Shown: positions 52,869-60,687 of the stretch, one piece after another | How the letters are laid out: every line of letters begins with the position of its first letter | Numbering within the stretch: the first letter of the stretch is position 1 | Assembly: GCA_035497735.1 (NCBI GenBank) | Contig: DATJCX010000060.1 | Coordinates: 1-60,687 of the forward strand | Direction of reading: 5' to 3' | Length of the DNA stretch: 60,687 nt | Source of the DNA: Brumimicrobium sp035497735 | GTDB taxonomy: Bacteria > Bacteroidota > Bacteroidia > Flavobacteriales_D > Crocinitomicaceae | The notes under the pieces: model-generated | Databases searched by the model: none | The model's input: the letters and a program-made list of their open reading frames with translations, nothing else | Told to the model about the DNA's origin: nothing | Translations under genes and position numbers: made by a program

Positions 52869-54048
52869 GAAACCAAAATATTGGGTGGCTTGTAGTGGAG
52901 GAGTTGACTCTGTTGTTTTATGTCATTTATTGCATGAACAAGGCATTCGTTTTGGAATTTTACATTGTAATTTTCACCTGAGAGAAGCAGCTTCAAATGT
53001 GGATGAGGCTTTTGTTAGAGAATTAGCTAAAAAGTTAGAAGCGCCGATTCGAGTGAAAGAGTTCCAAACGGAAGAATACGCTGTTGAGCATGGTTTCAAT
53101 ACTCAATTGGCAGCGCGTGAACTTCGCTATAATTGGTTTGATGAAGTCATAGAAAGCGAAGCGGTAACTATTCTCATTGCACAGCATTTTGACGACCAAA
53201 TGGAAACCTTTTTTCTTCAGTTAAGAAGAGGCGGTGGTGTCAAGGGTTTGTCTGGAATTCCTTTTTACAAGCGAGGGTATCTTCGTCCATTGCTAAAATA
53301 TACGAAAGAAGAAATACTGTCTTTGGCAAAAAAGAAGTCCTGGACTTGGCGCGAGGATAAAACAAATGCGCTGAATGATTATAAGCGAAATTGGTATAGA
53401 AATGAAGTGTTATCTTGGTTGAACAATCTTGGTTTTCCTTTAGAAGAAGTCGTTCCTTTGATGCATGATTTTCAAAAGATGTTGCGCTTTTTGGACGCTT
53501 TGCCTATTCCCAATGAAGTAAGCATAAGCGATTGGCTTTCTTTTCCAATTTGGTATAGACAGATAATATTAGATAAACAGGATTTAGGTGTTTATTCGGA
53601 AAAGGAAATTACGAAGTTGACTGATGCCAAAAAAGGGAAATTTATTGGAACTGCAGAAATAAAAGTTTGGAATGAAGGAGATACTCTAGTTTTCGTTCGT
53701 AAGGATGTCAATTCCCCAGAAAAAAAACTCCACCAAGAACTTCTTTCACCAGAAGATGTTGTGTTCAATTCTGATGACTTATTTATTGATGCTTCAAAGA
53801 CTGTCGGTACGCTTTCTTTTAGAAAATGGCAAAGCGGTGATAAGTTTAGACCTTTGGGAATGAAAGGTGAGAAAGCAATGGGAAAGTTTCTAAGAGACAG
53901 AAAGGTTCCTAGTCACCAAAAGGAAGATGTTCTTGTTTTAACAGATGAAAGCAATAGAATATTAGGTGTTTTTGGATTTGGAGTTGATGAAAATTACAAA
54001 GTCAGCGCACAAACACAAGCGGTAATTTTTGTTAGCCTGAGATATTAA
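52861..54048 (+). CDS. tilS: tRNA(Ile)-lysidine synthase
   Basis: 395-aa enzyme that adds lysine to C34 of tRNA-Ile(CAU), letting it read AUA. PP-loop SGGVDS at 12-17, HFDDQMETFFLQLRRGGGVKGLSG (the family HxxDDQ/ETxL region), then the TilS C-terminal domain with FRKWQSGDKFRPLGMKGEKAMGKFLRDRKVP. Essential in most bacteria. Overlaps the PabB-like gene by 8 nt; yidD follows 15 nt later. Confidence 0.97.
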   Translation: MDEKPKYWVACSGGVDSVVLCHLLHEQGIRFGILHCNFHLREAASNVDEAFVRELAKKLEAPIRVKEFQTEEYAVEHGFNTQLAARELRYNWFDEVIESEAVTILIAQHFDDQMETFFLQLRRGGGVKGLSGIPFYKRGYLRPLLKYTKEEILSLAKKKSWTWREDKTNALNDYKRNWYRNEVLSWLNNLGFPLEEVVPLMHDFQKMLRFLDALPIPNEVSISDWLSFPIWYRQIILDKQDLGVYSEKEITKLTDAKKGKFIGTAEIKVWNEGDTLVFVRKDVNSPEKKLHQELLSPEDVVFNSDDLFIDASKTVGTLSFRKWQSGDKFRPLGMKGEKAMGKFLRDRKVPSHQKEDVLVLTDESNRILGVFGFGVDENYKVSAQTQAVIFVSLRY

Positions 54049-54063
54049 CTGTAATTTTGTCTT

Positions 54064-54321
54064 ATGGAAATCATCAGAAAGATAATTCGTTTTCCTTTTA
54101 TAGCCCTCATTCGCTTTTATCAAATGGTAATTAGTCCGATTTTTCCTGCAAACTGTAGATACAATCCAACTTGTTCCACCTATTCTATCGAAGCGCTAAA
54201 AGAGTGGGGAGTTTTTAAAGGAAGCTGGATGGCTATCAAGCGAATTTCTTCTTGTCATCCTTGGGGTGGCTTTGGTGATGACCCCGTTCCGGAAAATCCA
54301 AAACGACATAAACATAAATAA
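54064..54321 (+). CDS. yidD: YidD membrane protein insertion efficiency factor
   Basis: 85 aa with the complete YidD core: FPANCRYNPTCSTYSIEAL and KRISSCHPWGG, four conserved Cys included, and an amphipathic N-terminal helix. It aids YidC-dependent membrane insertion. It is not next to rnpA or yidC as in many bacteria; instead it sits in the pabB-tilS cluster, 15 nt after tilS. The stop lies 4 nt before the next gene's ATG. Confidence 0.96.
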   Translation: MEIIRKIIRFPFIALIRFYQMVISPIFPANCRYNPTCSTYSIEALKEWGVFKGSWMAIKRISSCHPWGGFGDDPVPENPKRHKHK

Positions 54322-54325
54322 TTGC

Positions 54326-56068
54326 ATGCAAAATTTTAAGTATTTATTTCTTGCTGTCATTTTAATGGCAGGTTCTACTAGTCTTTATTCTCAAGACGAG
54401 ACCTTATCTATTGTGTCTTACAATTTATTGAACTTTCCTGATGGAAGAAATGATTGTAGTGGAAACATTGTCGTGGAAAACCGAGCAGATACGTTAAAGA
54501 AAATCGTAGATTTCTTGCAACCAGATATTCTGGGTGTTTGTGAAATTCAAAACGTATCGGGGGTCAATCAGATTCTAAATCAGTCGTTTAATATTCATCC
54601 AGAAAACAATTATTTGGCAGCTCCTTTTATTCAAACGAGTGATTTGAACAATGCTTTGTTTTACAATGCGGATAAGCTAACTTTTAAAGAGCATTTAGTG
54701 GTGAATTCTAATCCTAGAAAGATAGACCATTATATTTTATATGTGAATGATCCGACATTGGACGTTTATTATGACACCACCTTTATCGAGGTTTTTATGG
54801 TGCATTTCAAAGCAGGACAATCGGCAAATGACAAATCGGTAAGAGCTGTTCAAACTGAATCTTTGATGCAATATATTGCAACACGACCAAGTGATAGAAA
54901 TATCTTTGTTGGAGGTGATATGAATGTTTACACTTCAAACGAATTAGCCTACCAACATCTGATTTCAGGTAGTGCTTCGTTAAAAGACCCGATTAATTCT
55001 CCAGGAAACTGGCATAGTAATCCTTCTTTTTCGGCAATTCACACACAATCGACGAGAAGAAATGAGTATTACGACTGCGGTTCAACGGGTGGATTAGATG
55101 ATAGATTCGACCAAATATTGGTTTCAAATAGTGTTATGACGGGAACAGAGAGTGTTCAGTTTCAAGAAGGAAGTTATCGCTCTGTTGGGAATGATGGTCA
55201 ACATTATGACGTTAGCTTGATAACGGGCGCTAATTCGATGTATCCCGAAGATCTAGTTCGAGCGCTTTACTTTATGTCCGACCATTTACCTGTTGAATTG
55301 AAAGTTGATATCTTTTTCCCTACCAGCAATGGCTTAGCATTAGTTCCTAGCGTAAGCGGTACCACTTGTTATGGTGGCGAAGATGGAACAGCTACGATAA
55401 CTGCCAATCAAGGTCAGGCGCCTTATCAATATCAATGGGACGCAGCAGCAGGATACCAAACTACAGCAACAGCAGTTGGATTGGGTGCTGGAACTTACTG
55501 TGTAACTGTCACAGATGCCTTAGGAGAGGAAGATGATTATTGCGTAACGATAGGTGAGCCAACTCAAATTGAGTACAGTGCTTTTGTTACGAATGATGTA
55601 AATGGAAATTGTGAAGGGCAAATCAATTTGCTGGTTACAGGAGGTGAGGAACCTTATACTTATAGTTGGACTGAACTTTCCGAAGAGGAGTCGAGCCAAG
55701 TGTTTGATTTATGTGAGGGAACTTATCATGTAACAGTGACTGATGATTTAGGTTGTGAACTAGCAATCGAAATAGAAATAACTGGCTATTTAAGTTTGAC
55801 AGAAGAGCAAGGAATGCATGCCATAAATGTGTATCCTAATCCAGCAACAGAGAAAATCGACATAGCAGTTAATTCAAGTGGTTTAAATGGAGGAATTTCT
55901 TTTACACTTCTTGATTTGAATGGGAAAATTATCAAGAAGGAAGAAGTGAAGAAAGATGCTGAAGAGATTGTAAAAACAATGTCATTATCAGAAGTTCAAA
56001 AGGGGATTTACATTCTTCAAATCCAATCAGAAAACTTTAATGAAGCGATGAAAGTCGTGGTATTGTAA
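54326..56068 (+). CDS. T9SS-secreted endonuclease/exonuclease/phosphatase protein with SprB repeats
   Basis: 580 aa. Signal peptide (MQNFKYLFLAVILMAGSTSLYS). Residues ~25-335 are an EEP (DNase I-like) domain with the expected catalytic set: YNLLNF (Asn), GVCEIQN (Glu), GGDMNVY (Asp, Asn), DRFDQILVS and SDHLPVE (Asp, His). Two SprB-like repeats follow (~338-412 and ~415-490, GTYCVTVTDALG and GTYHVTVTDDLG). Residues ~497-580 are a type A T9SS sorting domain (INVYPNPATEKIDI ... KGIYILQIQ). Probably a cell-surface or released nuclease or phosphodiesterase for DNA, RNA or phospholipid. I start at 54326, 4 nt after yidD; an upstream in-frame ATG (54266) lies inside yidD and would spoil the signal peptide. 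Confidence 0.9.
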   Translation: MQNFKYLFLAVILMAGSTSLYSQDETLSIVSYNLLNFPDGRNDCSGNIVVENRADTLKKIVDFLQPDILGVCEIQNVSGVNQILNQSFNIHPENNYLAAPFIQTSDLNNALFYNADKLTFKEHLVVNSNPRKIDHYILYVNDPTLDVYYDTTFIEVFMVHFKAGQSANDKSVRAVQTESLMQYIATRPSDRNIFVGGDMNVYTSNELAYQHLISGSASLKDPINSPGNWHSNPSFSAIHTQSTRRNEYYDCGSTGGLDDRFDQILVSNSVMTGTESVQFQEGSYRSVGNDGQHYDVSLITGANSMYPEDLVRALYFMSDHLPVELKVDIFFPTSNGLALVPSVSGTTCYGGEDGTATITANQGQAPYQYQWDAAAGYQTTATAVGLGAGTYCVTVTDALGEEDDYCVTIGEPTQIEYSAFVTNDVNGNCEGQINLLVTGGEEPYTYSWTELSEEESSQVFDLCEGTYHVTVTDDLGCELAIEIEITGYLSLTEEQGMHAINVYPNPATEKIDIAVNSSGLNGGISFTLLDLNGKIIKKEEVKKDAEEIVKTMSLSEVQKGIYILQIQSENFNEAMKVVVL

Positions 56069-56082
56069 AAAAATCAAATATC

Positions 56083-56127
56083 AAAAAGCCCGCTTGCATG
56101 ATACTATATCACACAAGCGGGCTTTTA
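56083..56127. terminator. Bidirectional Rho-independent terminator
   Basis: 13-bp perfect stem AAAAGCCCGCTTG/CAAGCGGGCTTTT (56084-56096 and 56114-56126), A-rich on one side and T-rich on the other. It serves both the nuclease gene and the convergent lipoprotein gene. Confidence 0.88.
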
Positions 56128-56152
56128 CTTTTAAATTGTATTTTAAAACCGA

Positions 56153-56593
56153 TTACTTCTTTGATAAAGTCATAATTATTTCATCATATCCGTAGGCATC
56201 TGATTTGTAAGAATACAGTTCAATCTTGTCTTTTTCCCAGTCGAGTGTGAAGTTATCTACATCGCCTTCGTAATGCATTTGACCTTCTTTATACGTTAAT
56301 GTTAAAGAGTTGTCCGTGTTTTTGTAGGTAAAAAGATTAGAGAAAGTTTCTCCTTCATCCTTTAAAGTTATTTTACCATTTCCGTCCTTCTCAAATTTTA
56401 TTGTACCGAAATTGTAGCGGGTTTCAGAGTAGGGGTCAGCACCAAAACTGTAGTTCTCTTGGTATTTGTCAATGTTCCACTCTCCACCTTTATTCCAAAG
56501 GTTTCGCTCAATCTTACTTTCTTTTTTACAACTTGTCAATCCTGATAATCCGACAAATAGTAATCCAATAATTAAAAAATTAAATTTCCTCAT
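56153..56593 (-). CDS. Lipocalin-like lipoprotein, function unknown
   Basis: 146 aa. Signal peptide with lipobox (SGLTSC, Cys ~22) followed by KKESKIERNLW. The mature part is a run of beta-strand segments (GTIKFEKDGNGKITLKDEGE..., NSLTLTYKEG...) like lipocalin-type domains common in Bacteroidota lipoproteins. No specific family recognised. Monocistronic, convergent with the nuclease gene. Confidence 0.78.
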   Translation of the reverse strand: MRKFNFLIIGLLFVGLSGLTSCKKESKIERNLWNKGGEWNIDKYQENYSFGADPYSETRYNFGTIKFEKDGNGKITLKDEGETFSNLFTYKNTDNSLTLTYKEGQMHYEGDVDNFTLDWEKDKIELYSYKSDAYGYDEIIMTLSKK

Positions 56594-56698
56594 AGTATTG
56601 ATGTTTAATAAATTAAGTCAAGACGAAAATTTGAAAAAAATAGTATATATCAACAGATAGCTAGAAGAATTAATTCAATTTAAGGGCCAACATCGCAT

Positions 56699-56730
56699 AA
56701 AAAAGCCCCATACAATACTGTTGGAGCTTT
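56699..56730 (-). terminator. Probable terminator of the TonB-dependent receptor gene
   Basis: Minus strand AAAGCTCCAA ... TTGTATGGGGCTTTTTT: an imperfect stem (AAAGC-CC outer pairs, one mismatch) followed by six T. It is ~67 nt after the receptor stop. Confidence 0.55.
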
Positions 56731-56797
56731 AATTTTATCCTTAGTTTAGATTGCTCTTAGCACTACTTCGCGGTTTATTTCTTTACGAGAATGACGC

Positions 56798-59185
56798 TTA
56801 AAACTTAAAAGTCAATCCTAAACTTGGAAGTATTGGTAACTGGTAGATTTTTTCGTTTGTAACACGGTTAACATAGAAAATGTTATCACGGTTATAAAGG
56901 TTAGTTACCCCAGCTTTTACTTCTAGTTCCATTTTATTTTTGAATGTAAAACGCTTCTTAATCGTTACGTCAAATCTATGGTATGTTGGCATTCTCTCTG
57001 TGTTTAATCCACCTAAAAGTATGCTTAAATCGTTTGGATTTGATGTTGTGTAATCTGTTGTTACACCATTGTCGAAATTCTCTCCTTGGTAGTATCCAGA
57101 AGTTGGTGTGAATGGGAATCCTGTACCAAAGTTCCATCTAACACTAAACTCAAGACTCTTATCCTTTAAGAAAGCGTAAGTACCAACAAGGTTGATATTG
57201 TGTTTTCTGTCGAATGAAGGAGCGTAGAACTCAAATCCATCCCATCTGCTAGAGTTACCATAAGAATAAACTCCCCATAAGAACAATCTATTACCTGTGT
57301 ATTGTATTAAGAGGTCAACTCCGTAAGAATATCCAGATTCGATTAAGAAATCTTTTTTGTAAACATCAGGAACTGTGTTGAAATCCTTTGTATCGTCGTA
57401 TAATTTGTTTGAATTAATATTGGACAACTTAGGGAAGTACTTATAGTATGCTTCCACGTTAGCCGTTACCTTTTTAGTAATGTCATATTCGTAACCAACG
57501 ATACCATGCCATGAAGTTTGAATACCATTCTTAGGTTCAGTTTCTTTTCCATTTGGATGTGTAAACTTCGATTGAACGTTAGAAGGAGCTGCTAGGAAAC
57601 CGTAGAATAAGTTAACAACGTCTCTGTCTGATGTTGCTGAAGTAAAGTTCTGTGAATAGTAACCTCCAGAAAGATTCAAACGCATGTTCTCAGTTAAGTT
57701 ATACTTAATCGCTAAACGAGGCTCAGGAATTACGGCTGAGTGAGAAGGGTAGCTTTGTAATCTGAATCCAGGATTGAAAACCCATCTTCCTTTTACTAAT
57801 CTATAGTTTAAGTAAGCACTCAATTCCGTATTGAAGTTTTCTACTTTAATTTCTCTATCTACTTCGTTGAAAGTATTAAATCTCGTTTGGAAACCTGAAA
57901 TGTTAATTCCGTAAGTGATTTCTGATTGATTCTTTAGGAAGTAAGAGAAGTCAAATCCTAAGTCAAATCCACCGATAGAACTGTTTCTTTCTTTTCCGCC
58001 GTTATTCTCTAAGAAGTTAATCGCGTAATTAGAGCCGTTTAGGTGTCCTCTAATGATCATTGCAGAAGAAGTTGGAACAAGACGGAAGTTTACCCCACCT
58101 CCTAATGAATTCCAGCCTAAATCAGCAATATCTGTATAGTTAACTTTGTCGTTATTACTGAATCCGAAAATAGAGAATTTACTTCCTTCTGGACTTTTAA
58201 TGGTGATTTTACCATAAACATCCGTAAAGGAGAATGGCATCCCTTGACCGTCATTCGTGTATGGATATAGCGATTTAGAAGTATAATCTAATAAAGCGTG
58301 CTTAGCTGAAAAAATGTACGATCCACCACTACCTGGAGCTTTCTTGTTTCTCCAAATTGGACCTTCAGCAACTAATTTTGCCATAAAAGGCGATGCAGAA
58401 ACTACTCCACCGTGTTTCTTTAGATCTCCGTCCTTATAAGTGATGTCCATAATAGAAGAAATACGTCCACCGTATTGTGCGTCGAATCCTCCTGTGTAAA
58501 TATCAGCTGACTTAATTAATTCTGTTTCAAATACAGAGAAAAAACCTATCGAGTGGAAAGGATTGTAAATGGTCATTCCATCCAATAAGATTTTATTTTG
58601 AATTGGTGTTCCTCCACGAACATACAACTGTCCACCTTGGTCACCTGAAGTTACAACTCCTGGCGTAATTGAAAAGGCAGCCAAAATATCGTTTTCCGCA
58701 CCAAATGCAGGAAGTCTTTCTAGACTTTCTTGATTTAACTTGTTTACAGAAATGTCAATTTTCGTTCGCTTAGATTGGTCATTACCGTAAACCGCTACTT
58801 CTTCGATTTCTTTAACATCATCACGTTTTTTCAATTCGTAACGTAAAGTCATAATTTTATTTCCGGCAACAACTATAGTGTCGTTTATTTCTTCGAACTC
58901 CATTCCTCTAATTTCGATAGCGAAGTTCCCGTTATCTACTTTTGAGAATTGAAAATATCCGTCAATGTCAGTCATCGCACCAATAATATCCTCATTGGGA
59001 TTGTTATCCAATGCTTTCATGATTACTTTTATGTACGCAGCCGCCTCTCCGTCGTCTGAGTTATAAACGAAACCCCTAACAGTGTTTGCTTTCTGTGCAA
59101 GCAATGTTGAAGCTGAAAATAAAATAAGTGATAATACCAGTAATTTTTTCAAAATGCCTAATTTATGTTGAAATATATCGCGCAT
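56798..59185 (-). CDS. TonB-dependent outer-membrane receptor
   Basis: 795 aa. Signal peptide (~10-30, cleavage after LLAQ), carboxypeptidase-regulatory-like N-terminal domain (~33-118), plug (~135-260, with SITPGVVTSGDQGGQLYVRGGTPIQNKI and IYTGGFDAQYGGRIS), then a 22-strand-type barrel ending LGLTFKF with a terminal Phe. It imports a TonB-dependent substrate across the outer membrane, energised by an ExbB-ExbD-TonB motor such as that at 12.8-14.7 kb. No SusD-like partner adjacent, so probably not a glycan SusC. 72 nt after mazG on the same strand. Substrate unknown. Confidence 0.92.
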   Translation of the reverse strand: MRDIFQHKLGILKKLLVLSLILFSASTLLAQKANTVRGFVYNSDDGEAAAYIKVIMKALDNNPNEDIIGAMTDIDGYFQFSKVDNGNFAIEIRGMEFEEINDTIVVAGNKIMTLRYELKKRDDVKEIEEVAVYGNDQSKRTKIDISVNKLNQESLERLPAFGAENDILAAFSITPGVVTSGDQGGQLYVRGGTPIQNKILLDGMTIYNPFHSIGFFSVFETELIKSADIYTGGFDAQYGGRISSIMDITYKDGDLKKHGGVVSASPFMAKLVAEGPIWRNKKAPGSGGSYIFSAKHALLDYTSKSLYPYTNDGQGMPFSFTDVYGKITIKSPEGSKFSIFGFSNNDKVNYTDIADLGWNSLGGGVNFRLVPTSSAMIIRGHLNGSNYAINFLENNGGKERNSSIGGFDLGFDFSYFLKNQSEITYGINISGFQTRFNTFNEVDREIKVENFNTELSAYLNYRLVKGRWVFNPGFRLQSYPSHSAVIPEPRLAIKYNLTENMRLNLSGGYYSQNFTSATSDRDVVNLFYGFLAAPSNVQSKFTHPNGKETEPKNGIQTSWHGIVGYEYDITKKVTANVEAYYKYFPKLSNINSNKLYDDTKDFNTVPDVYKKDFLIESGYSYGVDLLIQYTGNRLFLWGVYSYGNSSRWDGFEFYAPSFDRKHNINLVGTYAFLKDKSLEFSVRWNFGTGFPFTPTSGYYQGENFDNGVTTDYTTSNPNDLSILLGGLNTERMPTYHRFDVTIKKRFTFKNKMELEVKAGVTNLYNRDNIFYVNRVTNEKIYQLPILPSLGLTFKF

Positions 59186-59257
59186 AGTTAATGATTTTTT
59201 TAGGTTTTTTAACGAACAAAAACTTTAAAAGTAGTATTCGTTGAGTGAATGGATGGT

Positions 59258-60025
59258 TTAACCAACATTGTGTTTTGCTTTCTCCCAATAAACATCCATT
59301 TGCTCCAAGCTCATTCCATCAAATGACTTGTCCTCATTTTGAAGTAAATCTTCCATGTTTTGAAAACGCTTGATGAACTTTTTATTTGTTTTCTCTAGAG
59401 CCGACTCTGGGTCTACGCCGATAAATCGCGCATAGTTAATCAATGAAAATAAAACGTCTCCAAATTCATCTTCGATTTTGTCTGAATCTGCTTTAACTTC
59501 CTCTTGAAGTTCGGCAAATTCTTCATGTACCTTTTCTAGTACTTGCTCTCTGTTGTCCCAGTCGAAACCAATTCCCTTTACCTTTTCTTGAATTCTTGTT
59601 GCTTTTACTAGTGCAGGTAGAGACTTTGGAACACCGCCAAGAACAGATTTACGACCTTCTTTAAGTTTTATCTGTTCCCAGTTTTTCTTAACCGTTTCTT
59701 CGTCTTCCGCTACAACATCGCCATAAATGTGCGGATGTCTGTAAACCAATTTATCGCAAATGCCATTAAGCACATCCGTTATATCAAAAGCATTTTGTTC
59801 ACTTGCTATTTTACTATAAAAAACCATGTGAAGCATGATGTCACCGATTTCTCCCTTTAATTCATCCAAGTCATTCTCGATAATTGCATCCGCCAATTCG
59901 TAAGTTTCTTCGATGGTAAGATATCTCAGCGACTCAATCGTTTGTTTTTTATCCCATGGACATTTCTCCCTAAGGTCATCCATGATATCCAATAATCTTT
60001 CAAAAGCTTTTAAACGTTCGTCCAT
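59258..60025 (-). CDS. mazG: MazG nucleoside triphosphate pyrophosphohydrolase
   Basis: 255 aa, two tandem MazG helical domains. First: CPWDKKQTIESLRYLTIEETYELADAI and ELKGEIGDIMLHMVF. Second: GFDWDNREQVLEKVHEEFAELQEEV and DEFGDVLFSLINYARFIG. The EExxE...ExxD metal-binding residues are present in both. It hydrolyses NTPs and dNTPs to monophosphates and cleans out non-canonical nucleotides. Strong own promoter; possibly co-transcribed with the receptor gene downstream. No MazEF toxin pair. Confidence 0.96.
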   Translation of the reverse strand: MDERLKAFERLLDIMDDLREKCPWDKKQTIESLRYLTIEETYELADAIIENDLDELKGEIGDIMLHMVFYSKIASEQNAFDITDVLNGICDKLVYRHPHIYGDVVAEDEETVKKNWEQIKLKEGRKSVLGGVPKSLPALVKATRIQEKVKGIGFDWDNREQVLEKVHEEFAELQEEVKADSDKIEDEFGDVLFSLINYARFIGVDPESALEKTNKKFIKRFQNMEDLLQNEDKSFDGMSLEQMDVYWEKAKHNVG

Positions 60026-60040
60026 CTTGTCATTTTTCTA

Positions 60041-60071
60041 CAAAAATAAAAGGAATTGTCGGGCTATCAAA
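60041..60071 (-). promoter_or_regulatory. Promoter of mazG
   Basis: Minus strand TTTG (60068-60071), 19-nt spacer, TATTTTTG (60041-60048), matching the Bacteroidota consensus. The start codon is 15 nt downstream of the -7 box, giving a very short leader. Confidence 0.65.
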
Positions 60072-60150
60072 TTTTATTTCAATGTCTGAGGAAAATAGAG
60101 TTTTAATATCCTTAAATGGACTAATTTATCCTAGAATAAAAATAATTGAT

Positions 60151-60180
60151 TTTGAATTAAACAAAATATGCTTAATTTTG
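60151..60180 (+). promoter_or_regulatory. Promoter of the small membrane protein gene at 60212
   Basis: TTTG (60151-60154), 18-nt spacer, TAATTTTG (60173-60180). The ATG is ~31 nt downstream. Confidence 0.6.
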
Positions 60181-60211
60181 TTTTTAAGATATAAACTCGA
60201 AATGTTTAAAG

Positions 60212-60403
60212 ATGGATTTAGTAATTATTACAGTAGTATTGTTAGCACTAGGATTCGGAGGAATTGCAATTAAAATATGGGCTAAAAAAGACGGGAAATT
60301 CGCTGGTACTTGTGCGAGCGCTAATCCAGTCTTAAAAGAAGAAGGTGCTTCCTGTGGACTATGCGGAGCAACGCCAGAAGAAAAGTGTAAAACGATTAGA
60401 TAA
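60212..60403 (+). CDS. Small cysteine-containing single-pass membrane protein
   Basis: 63 aa. N-terminal transmembrane helix (~3-20, VIITVVLLALGFGGIAIKIW), then a basic turn (AKKDGKF) and a cytoplasmic or periplasmic tail with four Cys in a C-x13-C-x2-C-x7-C layout (FAGTCAS ... SCGLCG ... EKCK). The tail could bind a metal or Fe-S cluster. I recall similar short proteins in many Bacteroidota, sometimes near redox-complex or ApbE genes, but cannot confirm that here. A strong promoter precedes it. An overlapping frame starting at 60082 is not coding. Confidence 0.75.
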   Translation: MDLVIITVVLLALGFGGIAIKIWAKKDGKFAGTCASANPVLKEEGASCGLCGATPEEKCKTIR

Positions 60404-60562
60404 AAGCAAGTTTTTATTCTTTTCCCTTTTCTGTTTAATTTCTACTTTTCAATGTTCTTAATTGAGAAGTAATCACTTATTTCTTTTCCCTAGACTTAAG
60501 ATATTCAATATTTTCCACATTCATCCGAAAGTTTTTCAAATCTAGGCAATAAATCGCTATAT

Positions 60563-60589
60563 CCCTTTGTTTTCAAAGGGTGCTTTTTA
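60563..60589 (+). terminator. Possible terminator
   Basis: CCCTTTG/CAAAGGG stem (60563-60569 and 60574-60580) with a 4-nt loop and a TGCTTTTT tail, ~160 nt past the small membrane protein gene. Nothing else is recognisable in 60404-60562. Confidence 0.45.
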
Positions 60590-60614
60590 AAAGTCAAGAA
60601 ATAAAGTCCTCTTT

Positions 60615-60686
60615 TTAAAATAGATTAAGTTGTGTGGATTTCCACAGATCAGGTTTAGGTGGAGGTTTTTCTGCTTTTTGAGCTAT
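60615..60686 (-). CDS. Possible C-terminal end of a truncated gene
   Basis: At the right edge the minus strand is open for 23 codons, with a Pro/Lys-rich then aromatic ending (EKPPPKPDLWKSTQLNLF) and a TAA stop at 60615-60617. It could be the last residues of a gene lying outside the window. Too short to assign or confirm. Confidence 0.3.
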   Translation of the reverse strand: MAQKAEKPPPKPDLWKSTQLNLF

Positions 60687-60687
60687 T

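Noticed and set aside
59258..60025. mazG as part of a toxin-antitoxin or phage-defence locus
   Set aside because: It is the normal two-domain housekeeping MazG, with no mazEF or other defence genes next to it.
60082..60273. 63-aa frame overlapping the small membrane protein gene
   Set aside because: It runs through the promoter region and partly overlaps the better-supported gene in another frame. No recognisable features.

Overview
The window is AT-rich DNA from a Bacteroidota genome, most likely order Flavobacteriales. I suspect the Crocinitomicaceae/Fluviicola side, but I cannot prove that without a search. The evidence is type IX secretion (T9SS) sorting domains on three large exported proteins, an orphan PorP/SprF protein, the Bacteroidota promoter pattern (TTG or TTTG, about 18-21 nt, TAnnTTTG) before many genes, a two-zinc-motif DnaJ, a long SecA, and families that are largely Bacteroidota-specific (DUF2795, DUF5686, DUF6495). 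Almost everything is intact chromosomal housekeeping sequence. I see no prophage, transposase, CRISPR array, toxin-antitoxin pair or recognisable defence island.

Layout. 1-100: 3' end of a 5S rRNA gene and its terminator, so an rRNA operon lies to the left. 0.4-4 kb: a giant T9SS cargo with nine tandem 91-residue repeats. 4.2-10 kb (minus): secA, DUF2795, cob(I)alamin adenosyltransferase, acyl-CoA dehydrogenase. 10-16 kb (plus): anmK, then nhaD-exbB-exbD-tonB-folC, then tRNA-Val(UAC). 16-25 kb: DUF6495, ribF with an overlapping LRR gene, a long acyl-CoA dehydrogenase, a DUF2157/GDYXXLXY membrane pair, a PadR-PspC pair with a candidate operator, and rfaE2. 25-28.5 kb: lpxD coupled to a SpoIIE-type phosphatase, a small lipoprotein, and lptB. 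28.5-36 kb (minus): a DUF5686 outer-membrane protein, tatC, a T9SS type B cargo and DUF2147; the last two share an almost identical upstream element. 36-38 kb: a DUF4442 hotdog protein and a TauE/SafE permease. 37.5-44 kb: rocD, msrA, two paralogous TPR membrane proteins without output domains, and pruA. 44-49.5 kb: a MITE-like inverted-repeat element, a DivIC/FtsB-like gene, grpE-dnaJ, and rpsO-pnp. 49.6-60.7 kb: PorP/SprF, an alpha/beta hydrolase, pabB-like-tilS-yidD and a T9SS-secreted EEP nuclease, a lipoprotein, mazG with a TonB-dependent receptor, and a small cysteine-containing membrane protein.

The genes group into envelope biogenesis (secA, tatC, lptB, lpxD, rfaE2, yidD), TonB energy transduction beside a Na+/H+ antiporter, T9SS surface proteins, ornithine/proline catabolism to glutamate (rocD, pruA), fatty-acid oxidation, cofactor synthesis (folC, pabB-like, ribF, adenosylcobalamin), and RNA/protein quality control (pnp, grpE-dnaJ, mazG, msrA). 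I found no clearly new multi-gene system. The best leads are the TPR pair, the shared upstream element at 35.3/35.9 kb, the MITE-like element at 44.2 kb, the altered motif in the PabB-like enzyme, the PadR operator, and the lpxD-phosphatase coupling.
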